Made by a program: the position numbers and the translations under genes. From assembly GCF_016027715.1 (NCBI RefSeq), contig NZ_CP065691.1, positions 1,025,954-1,089,953 of the forward strand: a stretch of DNA of 64,000 nucleotides. Direction: 5' to 3'. A model generated the notes under the pieces. That model was not told the origin of the DNA, searched no databases, and was given only the letters and a program-made list of their open reading frames with translations. Origin of the DNA: Lactococcus garvieae (GTDB lineage Bacteria; Bacillota; Bacilli; Lactobacillales; Streptococcaceae). Shown in pieces: positions 7,718-14,512 of the stretch; the first letter of the stretch is position 1, and each line of letters opens with the position of its first letter.

Positions 7718-8497
7718 TTATTGATTATCTGGAAGCTCACTTAGTATCCATGTTAAATTTGTACGGTAATCGGCTGCTTCTTTAGGCGTTGAACCAGGAA
7801 CATAGAGACTCACGGCTGAGGTAAAATATCTTTCTATATTCTCTTCCCCTGCAAGAAGTTCTTTTTTGAACAACTCTTTTTTACTTCCCCAACGAACTAG
7901 CCAAGTGCCTCCACCTTCCCCAGAATCTGCTTGTGCAATTAGTGTTTCCACTCCTGGTATTAAGTCCATCACTTCATAAGATTTGGGTGACTTTGCGTCA
8001 CCATTTGTTACTAATGTTGGCTTCAAAAAGGACATAGAAGCTCCTTTTAATTCTTCATATTTAGGTGCTTTCTGAGCTCTTAATTGTACTTTTTCATAAA
8101 CCTTTAGAGTCCAACCTTTTAAAGTCCCACGGTTATCTGTTACTTGTATGAAATTGGGAGTAATTAATGAGGACTTATAATATTTTTGCGCTTGGGCGAA
8201 ATAAACTTGATTTTTATTTGAAATCTCATTCATACCAAAATCAAGGCTACTTGCAAAGTCGATTGAAAGCTCGCCCCCTGTACCTTGGTTAGGTTTTGTA
8301 CCATCAGGATTTATTGGGTCTACTGAAGTATTAGGACTTTCAGGATTAACTGGAGGAGTTACACCACTAAAAGGAAGATAGACAATACCTGCTTTACTAT
8401 TATAATCCACTGTATTTTCATCAGCACTTACTCTTTGAGTTATGTGAATAGAGGTGAAAAGACATATTAAAAAAATTAAAACTTTTATATTCAACAC
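7718..8497 (-). CDS. WxL-domain cell-surface protein
   Basis: 259 residues with a signal peptide (cleavage near VSA-DE), a Pro-rich linker (PPVNPESPNTSVDP) and a WxL domain with 'LKGWTLKV' and 'NLTWILSELP' at the C-terminus. It shares the internal 'GTW(L/T)(V/I)RWGSK' block and the end 'WILSELP' with the WxL protein at 4153-4938. It follows the small IPDAGD protein by 29 nt, repeating the order seen at 6132-4965. The two modules look like an old duplication on either side of the sortase gene. Confidence 0.9.
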   Translation of the reverse strand: MLNIKVLIFLICLFTSIHITQRVSADENTVDYNSKAGIVYLPFSGVTPPVNPESPNTSVDPINPDGTKPNQGTGGELSIDFASSLDFGMNEISNKNQVYFAQAQKYYKSSLITPNFIQVTDNRGTLKGWTLKVYEKVQLRAQKAPKYEELKGASMSFLKPTLVTNGDAKSPKSYEVMDLIPGVETLIAQADSGEGGGTWLVRWGSKKELFKKELLAGEENIERYFTSAVSLYVPGSTPKEAADYRTNLTWILSELPDNQ

Positions 8498-8526
8498 TTC
8501 TCCTTTCTAGTGATTTCCCGTCTATA

Positions 8527-8844
8527 TTAATTTCTATATTTTTCTTGTTTCAAATGTTTTATCAAGATTCCACCTAGGAGAAGCGGTAATAAAGCCAAGA
8601 GAAGATACGTAAGGAATGAGGAATCTCCTGCATCTGGTATTTTTTCACTCTCTAACATTCCCGATGCTACTAATTCCTCAGGAGGTAAGCTCTTAATTGT
8701 ATCTTTAGCTGGCTGATATTCACCATAAAATCCCGTTTGTCCATAACCTTCATAAGTAGCAGCAGAAATTGAAACACTCATAAAACTAAATGAGAATAAC
8801 GACAATACAAATATAACTGATAATTTTCTAATAATTCTCTTCAT
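8527..8844 (-). CDS. Small cell-wall protein with IPDAGD sorting signal (CscD-like)
   Basis: 105 residues: signal peptide (cleavage near ISA-AT), a short mature part 'YGQTGFYGEYQP', then 'EKIPDAGDSS', a hydrophobic helix (YLLLALLPLLLGGILI) and a basic tail KHLKQEKYRN. Same design and same variant motif IPxAGDSS as the protein at 5791-6132. First gene of a three-gene minus-strand unit (this gene, WxL, Pro/Lys/Glu-rich protein). The 102 nt upstream, before the regulator stop, must hold its promoter, but no strong -35/-10 pair is clear. Confidence 0.75.
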   Translation of the reverse strand: MKRIIRKLSVIFVLSLFSFSFMSVSISAATYEGYGQTGFYGEYQPAKDTIKSLPPEELVASGMLESEKIPDAGDSSFLTYLLLALLPLLLGGILIKHLKQEKYRN

Positions 8845-8946
8845 AGGAATCTTCCCTCATCTAAGCATCTATTTATGATAATTTTAACATTTAGAATTCA
8901 AGAAGTCATTCTTTTTTTCCATTTTCAAAAAAAAATAAAAAAACAA

Positions 8947-10398
8947 CTAGGCGTTGAAGTTGTCTTTCTTGATTTTTACTACACAATTACCAAAAAATTC
9001 CCAGTCATAAGATGTTGGTGGAGATGCCCAAATAATCTGCTCTGCATCTACTTCTAGTGAAGGGAGATTTGACAAGTAAATATCAATATTTTCGTCGTTT
9101 CTTCCTAAACTGGCTTCAATATTTAAGAATCCTAAGGACATTATATTTTCTAGTATATAGCGATTATAGGATATACCATAGGAAAAATCGACACATATTT
9201 TAACCGACCGTCTCGTCTTATGTACTGTCGTATAGCATAAGAGCAAAAACATATATTCGCGGATAAGTGCCTCATGCTTTTCTTGAAATAAATTTCTATA
9301 TTGTGTATCTAAAAGCATTTGATCTGCAAAATTTCGACAGAACAATTCTATTTCTTCATAATTTTCTCCCATAAACTTGAAATCATTTAGGCTGGATGAA
9401 TCAAAGTTTGCTCTTAAAGAGATAAGTAGTCGGAGATGGATATTGTTTAATTCAGCCTGTGTTTTTTTCTGATTTATCTCAAATTCATGTCCAGAAAATT
9501 TATCAATGAAGGTCTTAGTGAAAAGTCCTGTCAATCTTCTTACATTTTCAGGTAGCTCAAAATTGCACACCGAAGCTATGCCTTCACTTGAGAGAAAATA
9601 AAGGAGTTCATAGGCTTCATCAAGTACTTCTTCTACTGATTCGTCTAAAAAATCACTTAGAAGCTCTTGTATAGGCCATACAAAATCACCGTTAACTTTC
9701 ATAAAACCAGTGACTTGTGCTTTATTTCCTAGATAATTTCGAGTATAGATTACAAAAAGACGATAGAGTATTTTAGTCTTATCTGTTAGACTTAACGGTT
9801 GTGAGAAGAGCCCTTCTATTTTTTCCAAGTTTCTCAACATTTGTTTAAGATCATTTGAGACATCCTTGGAAAAACTTTGATAAAGATCACCATACAAAGA
9901 AAGATAAAAGTTATAAAGAAATTCTCTGATCATCCATTCTTCACCTGAAAATTTCATATTTTTATCAATGGATATCCCATACGCTACAGATAACTCCGAA
10001 AACTTTTTAACGAGTTTATAAGTCGCAGATTTAGATAAAAAGACAACTTCTTCTAAGTCAGATATTTTATTAACTTCTTCTGTAAATATTGCTCTGACAA
10101 GGGCCTGCATCTGGGAACGCTTTGCATAATGATTTAAGAGTAACATTATGTTGCCTTGAGTTTTTCTTTCATAACGGACATAACTTTTTTGTGTATGTAA
10201 GTCAATAAGATAGTGATTTTCTAATTTCCAAGCTTTTATTTCTGTCTTTATTTCTGTTAATAGTTTTTTTACTTGGTAGTTATTAATTTTTAATTCTTCA
10301 ATTAAATCGTCAAAAAGTACTGTCGAAAGGTGATGATTTTCTAAATAATATAAGATTTTAAGCTTTTTAAAATCATCTTCGTCTAAATATTTTAACAC
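8947..10398 (-). CDS. Mga-family transcriptional regulator
   Basis: 483 residues from a GTG start at 10398 with a strong ribosome site (GGAGGAAGG) in front. Two N-terminal helix-turn-helix regions are visible (about 10-55 and about 105-155, 'DLEEVVFLSKSATYKLVKKF'), then PRD-like helical regions and a C-terminal EIIB-like part, the architecture of Mga/AtxA-type regulators. Such regulators often lie beside and control WxL surface operons, for example ElrR in Enterococcus faecalis. It is transcribed toward the cluster, so control of 8844-7278 and 6132-1 is likely but inferred. A small hairpin (CAAC/GTTG, 8944-8956) followed by a U-run overlaps the stop and may end its transcript. Confidence 0.82.
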   Translation of the reverse strand: MLKYLDEDDFKKLKILYYLENHHLSTVLFDDLIEELKINNYQVKKLLTEIKTEIKAWKLENHYLIDLHTQKSYVRYERKTQGNIMLLLNHYAKRSQMQALVRAIFTEEVNKISDLEEVVFLSKSATYKLVKKFSELSVAYGISIDKNMKFSGEEWMIREFLYNFYLSLYGDLYQSFSKDVSNDLKQMLRNLEKIEGLFSQPLSLTDKTKILYRLFVIYTRNYLGNKAQVTGFMKVNGDFVWPIQELLSDFLDESVEEVLDEAYELLYFLSSEGIASVCNFELPENVRRLTGLFTKTFIDKFSGHEFEINQKKTQAELNNIHLRLLISLRANFDSSSLNDFKFMGENYEEIELFCRNFADQMLLDTQYRNLFQEKHEALIREYMFLLLCYTTVHKTRRSVKICVDFSYGISYNRYILENIMSLGFLNIEASLGRNDENIDIYLSNLPSLEVDAEQIIWASPPTSYDWEFFGNCVVKIKKDNFNA

Positions 10399-10483
10399 TA
10401 AACCTTCCTCCAGTTACTACACTTAATTTTTTTCTATTATATAACATTATATAATATTGAACAAATGTAAATGAAACAAATGA

Positions 10484-10515
10484 AAAAATCACTAGTAAAA
10501 AACTTAGTGATTTTT
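10484..10515 (-). terminator. Intrinsic terminator of noxE
   Basis: Inverted repeat AAAAATCACTA / TAGTGATTTTT with a 10-nt loop, followed by a T-run on the minus strand, 28 nt past the noxE stop. The AT-rich stretch 10420-10470 next to it holds TATAAT-like boxes for the Mga-type gene on the same strand. Confidence 0.75.
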
Positions 10516-10542
10516 GTTTTAAATGACTTCTATATCTGTCGA

Positions 10543-11880
10543 TTACTCAGCCTTTAAAGCAGCCATTGTCATGTAATTATAAGGGCTATTGAAATGCGGT
10601 AAAAAGAATAAATCTAGAAGTGCGAGTTCATCTATTGTTTTTTTATCTTGAATCGCTAAGCTAAACATATTGATATTACCTGCGATAATTTCACTATAAC
10701 TCGCCAATTGTGCGCCGACAATTCGTCTGCTTTCTTTTTCATAAACAATACGAATTTTGACGGTATCGTTATCCTCGTGTAAAAACCAAGCTTTTTGCTT
10801 ATCTTCAAAATCTGTATAGGCTACATCCAAGCCAAACTTTTGAGCGGCTTTCACGGAAAAACCTGTTGAAGTCATATTGTAGCCAAAAATCGAAATACCA
10901 TTTGAGCCTTGTACACCAGGAGCTTCCAAAGGATTCCCGCCCATATTATGTCCTGCAACAATTCCTGAACGTACAGCATTTGAAGCCAAGGCAATATATG
11001 TGAAGTCTTGTAAAGCATTAGAATAAATTGTGGCTACATCTCCAACTGCATAGACATTAGGGTCACTTGTTTGTTGATGTTTATTGACCTTAATTGCTCC
11101 ATTTTTTAGAGTATCAAGTTTATCACTTGCAAGGGCACTGTTTGCTGTAAAACCAATACAATTTATAACCATATCAACATCATAAGTATCTTTATTGGTT
11201 ACAATTTGCGAAACATGCCCATTTGTTCCTTTAAATTCTTGTGCAGTTTCACCAAAATGCAGCTCAACACCGTGATTTGAAAGATTTTCATCCATTCTCT
11301 GAGCAAAGGATTCATCATAATATGAAGCAAGAGAGGTTGATTCTGCATCAAAAAGTAATACTTCTTTTCCGCGACGTTGTGCCGCTTCTGCAATTTCTGT
11401 TCCAATATAGCCTGCACCGATAACTGCTACACGCTTTACTTCCTCTTTCGCAAACTCTTCATCAACTGCTTGTCCTTCTTGGAAAAGTTTTAGAAAATGA
11501 ATCCCAGATAGTTCATTACCTAGAATTTTAGGAATGATTGGACGAGAACCCATGGCAAGAATAAGCTTATCATATTCTTCAACTAACTCTTCTCCTGATT
11601 TTGTTGTAGCATGTACTTTTTTCCCCTCAAAATCAATTGATGAAACTTCTGTTTCAGTCAATACTTTCGCTCCTTTTGTCTCAAAATCATCTGGACGTGC
11701 ATAAAAGAGTTCATGAGGTTGTTCAATTTGACGACCAACCCACAGTGCGGTTCCACAGCCTAGATAACTCATATTGCTGTTACGATCTATCATCACAATC
11801 TCGTGGCCTGAATAGTTGTCTAACAATGTATTTGCAGCGGCAATGCCGGCGTGATTTGTGCCTATAATAACGATTTTCAT
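10543..11880 (-). CDS. noxE: H2O-forming NADH oxidase
   Basis: 445 residues from the ATG at 11880, preceded by AAAGGAGA; a start 18 codons upstream is possible but has no ribosome site and adds a non-family extension. The protein reduces O2 to water with NADH and FAD in the cytosol. Visible: N-terminal FAD-binding 'VIIGTNHAGIAAA', the redox-active Cys in 'MSYLGCGTALWVG', the NADH-binding 'VAVIGAGYIGTEIAEAA', the second FAD motif 'YAVGDVAT', and the C-terminal dimerisation domain. It regenerates NAD+ under aeration. Upstream lie two palindromes and a cre-like site. Strong match to the lactococcal NoxE family by recognition. Confidence 0.93.
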   Translation of the reverse strand: MKIVIIGTNHAGIAAANTLLDNYSGHEIVMIDRNSNMSYLGCGTALWVGRQIEQPHELFYARPDDFETKGAKVLTETEVSSIDFEGKKVHATTKSGEELVEEYDKLILAMGSRPIIPKILGNELSGIHFLKLFQEGQAVDEEFAKEEVKRVAVIGAGYIGTEIAEAAQRRGKEVLLFDAESTSLASYYDESFAQRMDENLSNHGVELHFGETAQEFKGTNGHVSQIVTNKDTYDVDMVINCIGFTANSALASDKLDTLKNGAIKVNKHQQTSDPNVYAVGDVATIYSNALQDFTYIALASNAVRSGIVAGHNMGGNPLEAPGVQGSNGISIFGYNMTSTGFSVKAAQKFGLDVAYTDFEDKQKAWFLHEDNDTVKIRIVYEKESRRIVGAQLASYSEIIAGNINMFSLAIQDKKTIDELALLDLFFLPHFNSPYNYMTMAALKAE

Positions 11881-11902
11881 GTTGGAAAATCTCCTTTTTT
11901 TA

Positions 11903-11920
11903 TTGTAAAAGTTTTTACAA
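11903..11920. promoter_or_regulatory. 18-bp palindrome in the noxE leader
   Basis: TTGTAAAA-GT-TTTTACAA: two perfect 8-nt arms around a 2-nt centre, just upstream of the noxE ribosome site. It could be a repressor operator or an RNA hairpin that affects translation. Confidence 0.5.
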
Positions 11921-11953
11921 TAATAGTTTAGCACACTTACCTTATAATACTTT

Positions 11954-11994
11954 TGTAAGCGCTTGTGAAGTTTGTGAATTCACGAACTTCACAA
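11954..11994. promoter_or_regulatory. noxE: noxE upstream control region: cre-like site plus long palindrome
   Basis: At 11954-11967 the sequence TGTAAGCGCTTGTG fits the left half of a CcpA cre site. Partly overlapping it, 11963-11994 is a 32-bp palindrome with one mismatched pair. Its outer arms are TTGTGAAG and CTTCACAA and its centre is GTGAATTCAC, so it contains four TTGTGAA-like half-sites, the half-site of redox regulator Rex. The usual Rex spacing of 4 nt between half-sites is not present. A TATTAT/TATAAG box for noxE lies just downstream on the minus strand. Confidence 0.5.
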
Positions 11995-12031
11995 AGTGTA
12001 CCAAAATACAAACTACTTGAAAACACTAAAA

Positions 12032-12057
12032 AGTGCCCATCCCAAAAGGTAGGCACT
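12032..12057 (-). terminator. Intrinsic terminator after the DUF438 gene
   Basis: Stem AGTGCC / GGCACT extended by CC/GG with a small bulge, loop CAAAA, and TTTTT on the minus-strand side. It lies about 75 nt past the stop at 12131 and separates that gene from the noxE control region. Confidence 0.7.
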
Positions 12058-12130
12058 CCAGTAAATTATCCAATATTCAAGAAAACTTGAGCTATCTTTC
12101 GTTTTCTCATATTTTCTCGAAACATAAACT

Positions 12131-13591
12131 TTACTCGTTTTTTGCTTTTTCAGCGAGCATTTTTTTCACGAACTCAGGCATTTCAGTACCTTTAGCCTTG
12201 TCCATCGATTTGGCTACTTGGTTTTCATATTCTGAAGGTGTTTGATCGTGTCCATCTAAGCGTTTTTCGCCCTCTAAGTTTTGAATAGCTGTAATATCCT
12301 GAGAAACTTCTAAACAGCCAAGATATTCTCCTGTTTCTTCATCACGCATCGCAAAGTAACGAATGTATACTTTTTTATTAAACCGGTGTAAATCAATCCA
12401 AAAGTCTGCTTGATCCCTTATTCCTTCCTTGAAGTCCTTTAAAATCTTTTCCACGGCATCCATCGATTTAGGCGGATGACAATCGATAACACGACGCCCA
12501 ATAACAGATTTCGCACGGGGGAAGATTCGCTCTCCCCCAGAGAAAAAGCGAACAATATCATCTTGATCGACAAAGCTTAAATCTACAGGAAGGACATTGA
12601 ATAAAGCAGTCAGTTCATTTAAATGCATAATTCCTGTTGGAAGGACAACCACACCATCTCCCTTAGCCTTCTCCCAGTCATATTGGCGCTTAATTCGCTT
12701 AGGCTTTACCATCTCATTAGTAGTATCTGCCGCAATTGCAGATGTCATCTCTTTTGCGGACTCAATCGCTGCTAAACGTGCTGGTTCACGTTCTTCTTCT
12801 TTATCACGCGCTTCTTTTGAAGCTCTCCATTTTAGAGGTTCGGCGATAAAGGAATAACCAATTTCTGTCGAATCTTGCTCAATTTGTTCCCAATCGTCTA
12901 AAGAAAATACTTCTAAGCACATAGGAATCATTATTGCTTCTTCTTTAAAAATCATTTCCTCGATTTCAGTGGTCATATCTTCAAGTAAGTCACGCAAAGG
13001 ATTCAATGCTACTTTATCTGATTTCAGATAATCAATTGTTTCTTTAATCATTTCACGTACAGCATCATCTACACCCCACATTACCTTTGGTGGTGCTGTA
13101 ATTTCATATTTTTCCATAAAAGAAAAGATTAAAGTTTCTTTGCGAGTATAGTGTTTATCAATATTGTACAAATCTTCAACAGCTGCAAGTAGGCGATTCT
13201 TTAAGGACCAGTCACCTTTTTCAATCTTCGCAAAAACCCAACGTATCTCATCATTCAGCAATGAAGTTATCACTTGATTTTCCAATTTTAGAGTGTGAAT
13301 AGGATGTCCTGGCGTATTTTCCTCTAAAGAAGACTGATGAATTTCTTTAATGGAACCCTTAAATACTGCAGCATGGACATTGCACAAGCGTTGAATTTCT
13401 GAAGGATTTAATCCACCTTGGATGAGAGCCTTCTCGGCGCTCGTAATCTCTGAAACATCAACACCATCAAATTCTTCATTAAAAATTTTTTTGGCCTCTT
13501 CAAAAGAGCCGCCCTCATGCAATAATGTTAATATTTCTACAATCCTTTTTTGACGGTCAATAGTGGTTGATTTTTTTGCCTGAACCTCCAT
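12131..13591 (-). CDS. DUF438 / hemerythrin-like / PAS protein, probable redox or gas sensor
   Basis: 486 residues. DUF438 at about 15-85; a hemerythrin-like four-helix part at about 90-255 with candidate metal ligands in 'GHPIHTLKLE', 'KHYTRKE' and 'EEMIFKEE'; and a PAS domain at about 325-440 ('RVIDCHPPKS', 'FWIDLHRFNKKVYIRYFAMRD'). The C-terminus ends in a short charged segment. No output domain is visible, so it probably acts through a partner. Its ATG shares one base with the stop of the upstream DUF1858 gene (TAATG), so the two are translationally coupled and likely work together. Oxygen, NO or heme sensing is inference from the domains and from noxE next door. Confidence 0.85.
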   Translation of the reverse strand: MEVQAKKSTTIDRQKRIVEILTLLHEGGSFEEAKKIFNEEFDGVDVSEITSAEKALIQGGLNPSEIQRLCNVHAAVFKGSIKEIHQSSLEENTPGHPIHTLKLENQVITSLLNDEIRWVFAKIEKGDWSLKNRLLAAVEDLYNIDKHYTRKETLIFSFMEKYEITAPPKVMWGVDDAVREMIKETIDYLKSDKVALNPLRDLLEDMTTEIEEMIFKEEAIMIPMCLEVFSLDDWEQIEQDSTEIGYSFIAEPLKWRASKEARDKEEEREPARLAAIESAKEMTSAIAADTTNEMVKPKRIKRQYDWEKAKGDGVVVLPTGIMHLNELTALFNVLPVDLSFVDQDDIVRFFSGGERIFPRAKSVIGRRVIDCHPPKSMDAVEKILKDFKEGIRDQADFWIDLHRFNKKVYIRYFAMRDEETGEYLGCLEVSQDITAIQNLEGEKRLDGHDQTPSEYENQVAKSMDKAKGTEMPEFVKKMLAEKAKNE

Positions 13592-13827
13592 TATTTATCT
13601 CCCTCATCAGTAAACTCAAACCCGTTTGCAGCAAATACTCGAACAATTTCATCCCAATCAATATGCTTCATTTTCGCTCCCACTGGGATCGTCACCATGC
13701 GTCCAGCAGTTTGAAGCATACCAGCGACTTTTATTTCATGGAAGCCCAGCTCATCCATGATATCCACTATTTTAGGATATTGTGTGGCCAAATCATAAAG
13801 TCTGGCATCTATATTAAGTTGAATCAT
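13591..13827 (-). CDS. DUF1858 domain small protein
   Basis: 78 residues that make up a single DUF1858 domain ('LYDLATQYPKIVDIMDELGF', 'AGRMVTIPVGAKMKHI'). Many DUF1858 proteins carry a CxxC redox pair; this one contains no Cys, so a redox-disulfide role is unlikely here. It has a ribosome site (AAGGAG) before its ATG and is directly coupled to the DUF438/hemerythrin/PAS gene. Upstream at 13854-13871 lies a palindrome (AAGTTTT-gtga-AAAACTT) that overlaps a TTGTGAAA half-site similar to those before noxE. Function unknown. Confidence 0.8.
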   Translation of the reverse strand: MIQLNIDARLYDLATQYPKIVDIMDELGFHEIKVAGMLQTAGRMVTIPVGAKMKHIDWDEIVRVFAANGFEFTDEGDK

Positions 13828-13853
13828 TTATTTCTCCTTAAAAACTAAATATC

Positions 13854-13871
13854 AAGTTTTGTGAAAAACTT
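13854..13871. promoter_or_regulatory. Palindrome upstream of the DUF1858-DUF438 operon
   Basis: Arms AAGTTTT and AAAACTT around GTGA, 26-44 nt upstream of the DUF1858 start. The plus strand reads TTGTGAAAAACTTAGACAA from 13859, which carries one perfect TTGTGAA half-site shared with the noxE palindrome. A common redox regulator is possible. Confidence 0.4.
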
Positions 13872-13935
13872 AGACAACTTATTCTAACAAAACTCAAATA
13901 ACTTTAAAAGAATAATATAGATTTCTTTATAAAAA

Positions 13936-13960
13936 AACTAACAGTTTTAAACTGTTAGTT
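13936..13960. terminator. Strong bidirectional terminator
   Basis: Perfect 12-bp inverted repeat AACTAACAGTTT / AAACTGTTAGTT, with a T-run on the minus side and CGTTTTTTC on the plus side. It ends the small gene 13978-14205 on the minus strand and insulates the DUF1858-DUF438 operon. Confidence 0.85.
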
Positions 13961-13977
13961 ACTCGTTTTTTCTTACA

Positions 13978-14205
13978 TTATTCTATATGCCTAACTTCTT
14001 GTCGAGTGTGTATACCATTAAGTTCATCCAACATACTCACAGATACACTGACAAGAGAGTGATAATCACAGTTTTCTACTTCAGCCTTATACATCGCGAT
14101 TTCCTCTGAAGTCTTACCTTCCAGTAACATTGCATGTTCTGTATAAGATATGATAGATTCAGCATCTCCTTCAACATCAAAAAGACTGTACATCTTTACG
14201 CTCAA
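13978..14205 (-). CDS. Small conserved-looking protein of unknown function
   Basis: 75 residues from a TTG start with AGGAGA 8 nt upstream. An extended -10 (TGATATAAT, complement of 14247-14255) and a strong terminator at 13936-13960 show a complete single-gene unit, which supports it as real. Acidic, helical-looking (AESIISYTEHAMLLEGKTSE), with one Cys, no signal peptide or membrane segment. I do not recognise a family. Confidence 0.6.
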   Translation of the reverse strand: MSVKMYSLFDVEGDAESIISYTEHAMLLEGKTSEEIAMYKAEVENCDYHSLVSVSVSMLDELNGIHTRQEVRHIE

Positions 14206-14297
14206 TAGTTTCTCCTAAATTATAATAAGTAGCTTCATACGAGTATATTATATCACTAATTCAGAAGGAAACAAGAGCTTTCTTATCTTTTTTCAAA

Positions 14298-14460
14298 GTA
14301 AAAGACCTCCCCAAAGAGGAGGCCTTTTCAGGCAACTTGCGTTGTGTCAGAGAGGTTCACACACGCTGACAAGTTCTCATGCTTCCTGCACGAACAACTC
14401 AATGTTCCAGAACTCCTGTGCTTCAATAATCTACCTAAGTAGATAATCGACTCATCGCAT
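14298..14460 (-). ncRNA. Probable small RNA downstream of tkt
   Basis: On the minus strand an extended -10 (TGTTATAAT, complement of 14467-14475) predicts a start near 14460. The transcript would end at a GC-rich intrinsic terminator (stem GGCCTCC / GGAGGTC, 14300-14328) with TCTTTT after it, giving about 163 nt. No ORF with a ribosome site is seen inside. Internal helices visible by eye: ATCTAC/GTAGAT near the 5' end, GCAC...GTGC with GAACA/TGTTC inside it, and GTCAG/CTGAC or AACTTG/CAAGTT near the 3' end. Length and structure would suit 6S RNA or another trans-acting RNA, but I could not assign a family. It could also be an untranslated tail of tkt. Confidence 0.55.
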
Positions 14461-14512
14461 AAATTCATTATAACATAATTTTACTTTTGATGAGTAGATT
14501 CAGTATTTATCT

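Noticed and set aside
11881-11934. Longer N-terminus for NoxE starting at 11934
   Set aside because: No ribosome site there, the added residues are not family-like, and AAAGGAGA is well placed before the ATG at 11880.
11963-11994. Standard Rex operator
   Set aside because: Half-sites fit but the spacing between facing half-sites is 0, 9 or 18 nt, not the usual 4 nt; recorded only as Rex-like.
14298-14460. SRP (4.5S) RNA or tmRNA at this locus
   Set aside because: The conserved SRP apical sequence and loop are not found, and the element is too short for tmRNA.
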